In this document: positions 44,400 through 51,904 of the stretch, piece by piece
Layout of the letters: the number at the start of each line of letters is the position of its first letter
Numbering within the stretch: position 1 is the stretch's first letter
Source: Mycolicibacterium sphagni
Lineage (GTDB): Bacteria > Actinomycetota > Actinomycetes > Mycobacteriales > Mycobacteriaceae
DNA length: 64,000 bases
Assembly (NCBI RefSeq): GCF_002250655.1
Contig: NZ_NOZR01000028.1
Coordinates: 1 to 64,000 of the forward strand
Direction of reading: 5' to 3'
The notes under the pieces: generated by a model
Databases searched by the model: none
What the model was told of the DNA's origin: nothing
Seen by the model: the letters and a program-made list of their open reading frames with translations, nothing else
Made by a program: the position numbers and the translations under genes

Positions 44400-45068
44400 T
44401 CAGGCCACCGTCATCAAATAGTCGGCACTGCCCCGGTAGACGATGGTCGACGGACTCGGGGTCACCGCGGCGTTGACAATCGCAGTCGCGAATTCCTCGA
44501 CCGGGACGATGCTGGTTCCGTCGCCGGAAGCCACCGTCACGTGGATTCCCGCGTGGTCGAGCTCGGAACGCATTGCGTAGAGCGCAGTTTCGCCCGCCCG
44601 CTTGCTCGCGGCGATTCCCGCATATCCCTTCGGCACCGCTTTGTGCGGATAGAAGTGGGCCTGGTGACTGGTGACGAATACGATCCGCGAACCTGCCGGC
44701 ATCAAGGGCATGGCCAGCGTGGTGAGCCGTCGCTGAGCGTCGCGGTTGAGCCGCATGGCGTGACCGGGATCGGCGCCCATGTCGAGGCCACCCGTCGCGT
44801 TGAGGATCAACGCATCCAGCTTGCCGAACTGGGTGGTGATGTACTGCATCATCGCCGCGACCTCGACATCGTCGGAGATATCAGCGGCCAGCGCCGTAGC
44901 ACTGCCGCCGGCTCCACGGATCGCCTCGACGACCGCATTCGCCCGGTCCACCTGCTCGCGGTAGTTCACGATGACGTGGGTATCGGGGGCGGCGAGCTGG
45001 CGCGCCACCTCGGCTCCGATACCTCTCGATGCGCCCGTGATCAGGACGACGCGTGCGAATAGCTGCAT
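44400..45068 (-). CDS. Short-chain dehydrogenase/reductase, atypical active site
   Basis: A 222-residue SDR with the NAD(P) motif TGASRGIG near the N-terminus, LNATGG in place of NNAG, and catalytic Ser in VTSHQAH. The usual Tyr-x3-Lys is not seen; instead YAGIAASK gives Tyr-x6-Lys, a spacing seen in a divergent actinobacterial subfamily. NADP(H)-dependent reduction is likely but the substrate is unknown. The stop lies 3 bases after the lipQ stop (convergent). ATG 45068 follows AAGGAAC. Confidence 0.83.
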   Translation of the reverse strand: MQLFARVVLITGASRGIGAEVARQLAAPDTHVIVNYREQVDRANAVVEAIRGAGGSATALAADISDDVEVAAMMQYITTQFGKLDALILNATGGLDMGADPGHAMRLNRDAQRRLTTLAMPLMPAGSRIVFVTSHQAHFYPHKAVPKGYAGIAASKRAGETALYAMRSELDHAGIHVTVASGDGTSIVPVEEFATAIVNAAVTPSPSTIVYRGSADYLMTVA

Positions 45069-45245
45069 GGCGGGTTCCTTCCGTTGCTGCGGCAGAACCC
45101 ACCGTACACGAAATCTAAGAAAAATAAGGTAAAGATAAGATCACGCTAAGGTTGTCGGCGGCGTCAGTTCTGTGATGTGCGCGATCGGAGCAACGGCCAC
45201 GCCAGCCCGACCGTAGGCAACGCCCCCGCGACGATCCGGCGGGGG

Positions 45246-45470
45246 TCACGTCATGCAGACATTCGCGAACAACAGCACGGGCCACGACGCGATGGACCCG
45301 AGGAACGACACGACCAGATCGGCGCCGTGCAACTGATGCAGATGCTCGGTGTGGGTGGACGACCACACCAGGCCGACCGCCAGGTAGGGCACACCGAGCA
45401 GCAGTCCGAGACCGATGAGTTCGGCGATGGTCAGCTGGTAGTTCAGCACCTGACGAAGCTTCGTCAGCAT
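45246..45470 (-). CDS. Small two-helix membrane protein, paralogue A
   Basis: A 74-residue protein beginning LTKLRQVLNYQLTIAELIGL with two membrane helices (IGLGLLLGVPYLAVGLVW and VVSFLGSIASWPVLLFA). GGGAGGGAA lies 4 bases before the ATG at 45470. It is clearly related to the divergently encoded protein at 45571-45831 (shared RLRxVLNYxxxIxxLI start, second-helix WPVLL). Function not known. Confidence 0.72.
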   Translation of the reverse strand: MLTKLRQVLNYQLTIAELIGLGLLLGVPYLAVGLVWSSTHTEHLHQLHGADLVVSFLGSIASWPVLLFANVCMT

Positions 45471-45535
45471 GATTTCCCTCCCGCCCCGAAGTGAGGCCAA
45501 TCGTAGCCAATTCGGCAGCCGCAGAGACGAAATTG

Positions 45536-45553
45536 TGAGAACCTGAGTTCTCA
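45536..45553. promoter_or_regulatory. Inverted repeat between the divergent small membrane genes
   Basis: TGAGAAC-CTGA-GTTCTCA is a perfect 7-base inverted repeat 17 bases before the GTG of the right-hand gene. It is a candidate operator shared by the pair. Confidence 0.5.
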
Positions 45554-45570
45554 GACTCGGGGAGGGGCCT

Positions 45571-45831
45571 GTGGACGATTTGATGACCCGGCTGCGCCGG
45601 GTGCTCAACTACAAAGTCAGCATCGAAGCCTTGATCGAACTCGCAATGTGGCTGGCGATACCGCATCTACTGATCGGACTCACCTGGGCCTTCTTCCACG
45701 CCGAAGCGGTGCTGCAGCTGCAGAATCGGCTCGATCAGGTGCTGCCGGCCGGCGCCGAGGTGGCCGCCTACGTACTGGCCGCCCTGCTGTGGCCGGTGCT
45801 ATTGCTGCTCCCGCCGCTGTGCGTGGCCTAG
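45571..45831 (+). CDS. Small two-helix membrane protein, paralogue B
   Basis: An 86-residue protein starting with GTG (VDDLMTRLRRVLNYKVSIEA), two membrane helices (MWLAIPHLLIGLTWAFFHA and VLAALLWPVLLLLPPLC) and a short charged loop. GGGAGGGG at 45559-45566 is a strong ribosome binding site. Paralogue of the divergent gene at 45246-45470, so the pair arose by inverted duplication. Function not known; its stop lies 8 bases before the stop of the convergent decarboxylase gene. Confidence 0.72.
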   Translation: MDDLMTRLRRVLNYKVSIEALIELAMWLAIPHLLIGLTWAFFHAEAVLQLQNRLDQVLPAGAEVAAYVLAALLWPVLLLLPPLCVA

Positions 45832-45838
45832 TCCCTGC

Positions 45839-48625
45839 CTAGTCCAATCCCGGTTCCTCGCGGCTCGCCGTCACCAGAGCGCGATGCCCGTTCGACTCGA
45901 CCGCTGTGCCACCGGCGGCGATCTCCATCGCCTTCTCCGTATACACCCGGTACCCGTAGTCGGGTCGGTAGCCGTGCACCTCGGGGGTGTCCAGATCGCG
46001 GATGAAAGCCAGGATCTGGGGGCTGAACAACTGCCCGGGCACCAGCACCGGGAACCCGGGCGGGTAAGGCGTCACGAACGTCGCCGAGACCACCTGCCGG
46101 CCAGCCGCCAGTCGCTCGTCGATCTCGGCATCACTGAGGTACTCGCAGTTGGCGTCGTTGTACGAGAGGTAGAACGCGGGCCGGACATCGCCTTCCGGCG
46201 TGGCATCGCCGTCGCGGAACGCGGCGTGGAATCCGCTGAAGTCGGGCAGCGGAATCGATTGCCGCGTAAGGTGATACACCCGCCGCTCGAACCGGCCGCG
46301 CTCGCCCAGGCTCATCTCCGAGACGTGCTCCTCGAGTTCGCGGGCAATCTTCACCAGCACCTCGACCAAGAACGCCACCGAACTGCGCGTCGTGCCGATA
46401 TTGGTCATGAACAACACCGTGTTGCGCGATGTCTTGTTGATCTGCACGCCGTGCCGGTCCATCAACTGCTGACGCTTGAACTCGTCGCCGTCGTAGCCAG
46501 TATTGCCGATGGACAACGTGATTCGCGACGGGTCGAGCACGAATTCGTCGGCTCCCCAGGCCGCCATCATGTTGCGCAGACCCGAACGCAGCGGCTGTGA
46601 GATACGCGACGGCCGGTAGACCTCGGGGATCAGATCTGAAGTGCGCAAGCACGATACGTACTTGCGCAGCAACGGATGATTGTCGATCGCATCGCGCAGC
46701 TGCATCGCATTCTCCAGCTGACGCTGGACGAGCTCGACCCCTTCGAGTGCCACCTGGCGCCGGCCCAGATCCAATGAGGCCAGGATCTGGTAGTTCGGCG
46801 AGGTCGACGTGTGCGCCATGTACGCCTCGTGGAACGACTCGGCAACCTTCTGTTCGAAGTCCTGGTCGAAGACGTGGATCATCGAACCCTGCCGCAACGC
46901 GGTCAGCGTCTTGTGCGTCGACTGGGTGGCGTACACCCGCACCCGCGCCCGAGCCGGATCAGGGCTCAGCCGTGTGTGCAGCAGTTCCTCGTCGGACATG
47001 GCGGCCTGCTCGGTCAGCGTGGACTCGTAATGCGCGATGTACGACGGGTCTTGCAGTTTCGCGCGCAGCGCCTTGGCCGATGCCATCGCGGTGCGGGTGC
47101 GGTAGACCGGGTGGAAGCGTGCGAACGCGAACCACGCTTCGTCCCAAAGGAACACGAGGTCGGGCTTGATCGCCAGGCATTCCTCCATCACCCGCGTCAC
47201 GTCGTAGACGATTCCGTCGAACGTGCAGTTGGTCAGGGAGATCATCTTGACCCGGTCGAGCTTGCCTGCAGCCTTGAGCGCCAGCAGCTTCGACTTGATT
47301 TCGAGCAGCGGCACCGCGCCGTACATCGAATACTGCTCCAGCGCATACGCCTCGAGATAGACGACCTGCGCACCGGCGAGCATCATCCCGTAGTGGTGGG
47401 ACTGGTGGCAGTTGCGGTCGAGCAACACGATGTCGCCCGGTGCGACGAGGGCCTGCGTGACGACCTTGTTCGCCGTCGACGTGCCGTTCGTGACGAAGTA
47501 GCTGCGCCGCGAGCCGTAGATCTCCGACGCCAGTTCCTGCGACTCGCGCAGCGGGCCGGTCGGGTCGAGCAGCGAATCGAGGCCGCCGCACGTGGCCGAC
47601 GTCTCCGCCATGAACACGTCCAGGCCGTAAAAGCCGACCATGTCCTTGATCCAATGCGAGTTGACGATCGACTTGCCCTGCGAGATCGGCAGCGCGTGGA
47701 AAACACCGGTCGGCCGGTGGCTGTACTGCTTGAGAGCACTGAAGAACGGCGTGCGGTACCGGGCGGCCACCCCATGCAGGATCGACAGGTGCAACTCGAG
47801 CATGCCTTCACGCGCGTGGAACACCCGGCGGAAGTGCTGGCCCAGCCGGCCCGCGATGTCCTCGACTTCGATCTCCGTCATCAGGTACAGGTCCAGCTCG
47901 GGACGCAGTTCAGACAGTGACGTGGCCAGGATCTCGGCGCGGTCGTCGGGGGACTGGTGATCGGCGAGTTCGTCGGTCAGCTCGGTGTCGATGAACTCCG
48001 CCAGCGTGGACAGGTCACGCGTGGACTGGTGAGAGAACCGGCGTCGGATCACGACGGCCTGCAGGTTGACGTTGAGCCGGGCGGCGATCAGGGCTTCGTC
48101 GCCGCTGCCCACTACCACCAGCTCGTAGACGAACTCGTCATCGGGGCGCCGCCAGCTGCGAACCTCTTTGCGCAGCGCGCGCTCCTGCGCGTCGGTCATC
48201 TTCTCCACGACCAGCACCTCGAAGTACGGCTGCTCGCGATGAGTCGACGGCGCGCCTTCGAGCTGGCGCGGGTCGGTCGGGAACAGATCCTGGTCCTCGC
48301 CGCCGGCATGCTCGGCGTGTCCGGACCGGTAGGACTCGGTGGTCAGCGCGCGATTGATGCGGGCGACGATGGCTGCGAACTTGTCGTAGCTGCCCCCGGC
48401 GAAGAGCCGCTGCACCCGCGCGAATTGCGGGGAACCGGGGAACGCCCAGTACGGCTCCAGCGGTGTCAGCTCGGTCAGCAGATCCCGGCAGATGCCGACG
48501 TATTTCTCTTTCAGCGCACCGGTCGTGGAGGTCCTCGTGAGCCGGTCTGCTGCCTCCTCGAGCCGGCACCAGGCGTCTGCCCGCAGCTGTCCGACACTGT
48601 TGTACGCGCGCGAGATGTCCGACAT
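45839..48625 (-). CDS. Orn/Lys/Arg decarboxylase (PLP fold type I)
   Basis: A 928-residue basic amino acid decarboxylase. The PLP-binding lysine lies in the characteristic STHKTLTALRQGS; the SATCGGLDSLLDPTG and DEAWFAFARFHP (PLP-pyridine Asp) blocks and the C-terminal domain are also present. At over 900 residues it is longer than enterobacterial SpeF/CadA/AdiA (about 715-755) because of an extra N-terminal domain of about 200 residues, as in Rv2531c. Amino acid specificity cannot be read. ATG 48625 has GAAAGGG upstream; an earlier in-frame start at 48655 is less likely. Role: polyamine synthesis or acid resistance. Confidence 0.9.
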   Translation of the reverse strand: MSDISRAYNSVGQLRADAWCRLEEAADRLTRTSTTGALKEKYVGICRDLLTELTPLEPYWAFPGSPQFARVQRLFAGGSYDKFAAIVARINRALTTESYRSGHAEHAGGEDQDLFPTDPRQLEGAPSTHREQPYFEVLVVEKMTDAQERALRKEVRSWRRPDDEFVYELVVVGSGDEALIAARLNVNLQAVVIRRRFSHQSTRDLSTLAEFIDTELTDELADHQSPDDRAEILATSLSELRPELDLYLMTEIEVEDIAGRLGQHFRRVFHAREGMLELHLSILHGVAARYRTPFFSALKQYSHRPTGVFHALPISQGKSIVNSHWIKDMVGFYGLDVFMAETSATCGGLDSLLDPTGPLRESQELASEIYGSRRSYFVTNGTSTANKVVTQALVAPGDIVLLDRNCHQSHHYGMMLAGAQVVYLEAYALEQYSMYGAVPLLEIKSKLLALKAAGKLDRVKMISLTNCTFDGIVYDVTRVMEECLAIKPDLVFLWDEAWFAFARFHPVYRTRTAMASAKALRAKLQDPSYIAHYESTLTEQAAMSDEELLHTRLSPDPARARVRVYATQSTHKTLTALRQGSMIHVFDQDFEQKVAESFHEAYMAHTSTSPNYQILASLDLGRRQVALEGVELVQRQLENAMQLRDAIDNHPLLRKYVSCLRTSDLIPEVYRPSRISQPLRSGLRNMMAAWGADEFVLDPSRITLSIGNTGYDGDEFKRQQLMDRHGVQINKTSRNTVLFMTNIGTTRSSVAFLVEVLVKIARELEEHVSEMSLGERGRFERRVYHLTRQSIPLPDFSGFHAAFRDGDATPEGDVRPAFYLSYNDANCEYLSDAEIDERLAAGRQVVSATFVTPYPPGFPVLVPGQLFSPQILAFIRDLDTPEVHGYRPDYGYRVYTEKAMEIAAGGTAVESNGHRALVTASREEPGLD

Positions 48626-48848
48626 GGTAGGCCCTTTCACGATTCTCGCTGACAAGGGTTGCAGAGCGAGCGTGGAGTGCGGGCCAACGGCAGACCAACC
48701 GTGGCCGTCGATCGGCTGACGTCAGGGTTTCGGCTGCCTGCAAGCCGTCTCACAATCGAGACCCACCGCCCTTGTGTGCCGACTAGCGTGGTGACCGCGT
48801 GGACGGATCCGTGAAAGGGAGGCTGGCGGTGTCGATGAGGGTGGATCG

Positions 48849-50312
48849 ATGAGTGGACCCGTTGACGAACTCGGCGCCCTGGACATGCTGCTGCATCGCG
48901 GCGAGGCCAACCCGCGGACCAGGTCCGGGATCATGGCCCTGGAGATCCTGGACCGCACCCCGGACTGGAACCGGTTCCGCACTGGTTTCGAGAACGCCTC
49001 CCGCAAGGTGCTGCGGCTGCGGCAGCGGGTCGTGGTTCCGACGCTGCCGACGGCGGCGCCCCGCTGGGTCGTCGACCCGGACTTCAACCTCGACTTCCAC
49101 GTCCGCCGCGTGCGGGTGCCCGAGCCCAGCACCCTTCGTGAGGTGCTCGACCTCGCCGAGGTGAGCCTGCAGTCGCCGCTGGACATTTCGCGGCCGCTGT
49201 GGACGGCCACCCTCGTGGAAGGACTGGAAGGCGGCAAGGCGGCCACCCTGTTGCATCTGAGCCACGCGGTCACCGACGGAGTCGGCGCCACCGCGATGTT
49301 CGCCGAGATCTACGACCTGGAACGGGAGCCTGCCCCACGACCCGCTCCGCCAGTGCCGGTGCCACAGGACCTCACGCCCAACGACCTGATGCGCGAAGGG
49401 TTCAACCACCTGCCCGGCGCCATCGTCGGCGGTTTGTTCAGTGCCGTCTCCGGTGGGCTGTCGGTGGTCGGGCGCGCCGTGCGCAACCCGGGCACGGCTG
49501 TGTGGGACGTCGTCGACTATGCCCGCTCCGGACGCCGCGTCATCGGGCGCGCCGCCGAACCGTCGCCGCTGCTGCGCCGCCGAAGCCTGTCGTCGCGCAG
49601 CGAAGCCATCGAGATGCGCCTGGCCGATCTGCGTTCGGCCGCCCACGCCGCCGGCGGCTCGATCAACGATGCCTACCTGGCCGGGTTGTGCGGGGCGTTG
49701 CGGCGCTATCACGAGACGCTCGGCGTTCCGATCAACAGCCTGCCGATGGCCGTGCCGGTGAGCCTGCGCGCCGAGGCGGACCCGGCCGGTGGCAACCGGT
49801 TCGCCGGGGTCAACCTCGCCGCGCCGATCGCCGTCGCCGACCCCACGCTGCGCATCCAGAAGATCCGCAAGCAGATGACCTCACGGCGCGAGGAGGCGGC
49901 CATCGATTTGATGGGCGCCGTCGCGCCGGTGATCGGGCTGCTGCCCGACGCCGTGCTCGAGGCGATGACCGGCTCGGTCATTGCCTCCGATGTGCAGGCC
50001 AGCAATGTTCCGGTATACGCCGGCGACACCTACATCGCTGGGGCAAAAGTGCTGCGGCAGTTCGGGATCGGGCCTCTGCCCGGTGTCGCGATGATGGTCG
50101 TGCTGGTCTCCCGGGGCGGCTTCGCCACGGTCACCACCCGCTACGACCGCGCGTCGATCACCGACGAGCACCTGTGGGCGCAATGCCTGCGTGAAGGTTT
50201 CGACGAGGTGCTGGCGCTGGCCGGAGATCCGCCGCCGAAGGTGGTGCCGTCGTCGTTCCCCGACCCCGTCGAGTCCGCCCAACCCAGCCCGAACGGATCG
50301 GTGTCCTTCTGA
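48849..50312 (+). CDS. Wax ester synthase/diacylglycerol acyltransferase (WS/DGAT, Tgs-like)
   Basis: A 487-residue WS/DGAT protein. The acyltransferase motif HHxxxDG appears as LSHAVTDG, keeping the second His and the Asp-Gly but with Ser replacing the first His. The C-terminal domain has NVPVYAGDTYIAGAKV typical of the family. It makes triacylglycerol or wax ester from acyl-CoA. It corresponds to Rv2484c. It begins a three-gene lipid operon with plsC-like and plsB2 genes; its stop overlaps the next ATG by one base. The Ser substitution may lower activity. Confidence 0.87.
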   Translation: MSGPVDELGALDMLLHRGEANPRTRSGIMALEILDRTPDWNRFRTGFENASRKVLRLRQRVVVPTLPTAAPRWVVDPDFNLDFHVRRVRVPEPSTLREVLDLAEVSLQSPLDISRPLWTATLVEGLEGGKAATLLHLSHAVTDGVGATAMFAEIYDLEREPAPRPAPPVPVPQDLTPNDLMREGFNHLPGAIVGGLFSAVSGGLSVVGRAVRNPGTAVWDVVDYARSGRRVIGRAAEPSPLLRRRSLSSRSEAIEMRLADLRSAAHAAGGSINDAYLAGLCGALRRYHETLGVPINSLPMAVPVSLRAEADPAGGNRFAGVNLAAPIAVADPTLRIQKIRKQMTSRREEAAIDLMGAVAPVIGLLPDAVLEAMTGSVIASDVQASNVPVYAGDTYIAGAKVLRQFGIGPLPGVAMMVVLVSRGGFATVTTRYDRASITDEHLWAQCLREGFDEVLALAGDPPPKVVPSSFPDPVESAQPSPNGSVSF

Positions 50313-51904
50313 TGAGCGACAAGGAGATGCGCCTGCCCGGTTCGGTCGCCGAGGTCAAGGCCAGTCCGGAAGGCCCGAAGATCGGCGCGTTCTTCGACCT
50401 CGACGGCACGCTGGTGGCCGGGTTCACCGCCGTCATCCTGACCCAGGAACGCTTCCGTAGCCGCGACATGGGCATCGGTGAGCTGATCACGATGATTTCC
50501 GCCGGCCTCAACCATCAGCTCGGCCGGCTGGAGTTCGAGGATCTGATCACCAAGGCGTCCCAGGCCCTGCGCGGACGGCAGATGAGCGACCTGCAGGAGA
50601 TCGGCGAACGGCTGTTCGTGCAGAAGATCGAAAACCGGATCTACCCGGAGATGCGCGAGTTGGTGCACGCCCACCTCGAGCGTGGGCACACCGTGGTGCT
50701 CAGCTCGTCGGCCCTCACCATCCAGGTCGAGCCGGTGGCCAAGTTCCTCGGCATCGAGAACACGCTGACCAACCGGTTCGAGGTCGACGAGGACGACGTG
50801 CTCACCGGCGACGTGATCCGGCCCATCCTGTGGGGACCCGGCAAGGCCAACGCGGTGCAGAAGTTCGCCGCCGAGAACGACATTGACCTCAAGAACTCGT
50901 ACTTCTACGCCGACGGCGACGAGGACGTCGCGCTGATGTATCTGGTCGGCAACCCACGCCCGACCAATCCCGAGGGCAAGATGGCCGCGGTCGCTCGCCG
51001 TCGCGGCTGGCCGATCCTGCAGTTCCACAGCCGAGGCGGCGGTGGGCTGATGGGGCAGGTCCGCACCCTGCTCGGCGTCGGGGCCCTGGTGCCCGCGGCG
51101 ACAGGTGCGATCTGGTGGGGCGCGCTCACCCGTAGCCGACGGCGCGGCCTCAATTTCTTCACCACCGCGTTCCCCAATCTGCTATTGGCCGCAAACGGCG
51201 TGCGGCTCAACGTCCTTGGCGAAGAGAATCTCACGAAGCAGCGGCCTGCGGTGTTCATCTTCAACCATCGCAACAACGTCGATCCGGTCATTGCAGCATC
51301 GCTGATCCGGGACAACTGGACCGGAGTCGGCAAGAAGGAGCTGCAGAGCGACCCCGTCGTCGGCACGCTGGGCAAGCTCGTCGACACCGTCTTCATCGAC
51401 CGCGACGACCCCAAGGCCGCACTCGAAACCATGCACCAGGTCGAGGAATTGGTGGCCAAGGGCCTCTCGATCATGATCGCCCCTGAGGGCACCCGGCTGG
51501 ACACCCGAACCGTCGGCCCGTTCAAGAAGGGACCGTTCCGGCTGGCGATGGCCGCCGGTGTTCCGTTGGTGCCGATCGTGATCCGCAACGCGGAGGTGAT
51601 CGCCTCGCGCGATTCGTCCACCATGAATCCCGGTGAGGTGGATATCGTTGTGTATCCGCCGCTTTCGGTCGAGGACTGGACGTTGGAGAATCTGTCGGAG
51701 CGCATTGACGGGGTTCGCCAGCTGTATCTGGACACGCTCAAGGACTGGCCTGTCGACAAGCTGCCGGTGCCGGAGATCTACCAGACGGCGCCGGCGAAGA
51801 GAGCACCTGCCAAAAAGGCTCCTGCCAAAAAGGCGCCCGCCAAGAGGGTGGCGGCGAAAAAGGCGCCCGCCGCGAAGTCACCGAATGCCAAGGGCCGCAA
51901 ATGA
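50312..51904 (+). CDS. plsC: HAD phosphatase-like plus 1-acylglycerol-3-phosphate acyltransferase fusion (PlsC-like)
   Basis: A 530-residue bifunctional protein. Residues about 25-240 are a HAD hydrolase (FDLDGTL, SSSALTIQ, DGDEDVALM). Residues about 285-490 are an acyltransferase with NHRNNVD (H-x4-D) and PEGTR. The last 35 residues are a Lys/Ala/Pro tail with repeated PAKKA units, likely basic and membrane- or nucleic-acid-contacting. It corresponds to Rv2483c. It acylates lysophosphatidate; the HAD part may be a phosphatase on the same pathway. Overlaps plsB2 by four bases. Confidence 0.9.
   Translation: MSDKEMRLPGSVAEVKASPEGPKIGAFFDLDGTLVAGFTAVILTQERFRSRDMGIGELITMISAGLNHQLGRLEFEDLITKASQALRGRQMSDLQEIGERLFVQKIENRIYPEMRELVHAHLERGHTVVLSSSALTIQVEPVAKFLGIENTLTNRFEVDEDDVLTGDVIRPILWGPGKANAVQKFAAENDIDLKNSYFYADGDEDVALMYLVGNPRPTNPEGKMAAVARRRGWPILQFHSRGGGGLMGQVRTLLGVGALVPAATGAIWWGALTRSRRRGLNFFTTAFPNLLLAANGVRLNVLGEENLTKQRPAVFIFNHRNNVDPVIAASLIRDNWTGVGKKELQSDPVVGTLGKLVDTVFIDRDDPKAALETMHQVEELVAKGLSIMIAPEGTRLDTRTVGPFKKGPFRLAMAAGVPLVPIVIRNAEVIASRDSSTMNPGEVDIVVYPPLSVEDWTLENLSERIDGVRQLYLDTLKDWPVDKLPVPEIYQTAPAKRAPAKKAPAKKAPAKRVAAKKAPAAKSPNAKGRK

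Noticed and set aside
51780..51900. Short tandem repeats that could suggest a CRISPR-like or minisatellite array
   Set aside because: They are codon repeats encoding the PAKKA tail of the acyltransferase and lack spacers.
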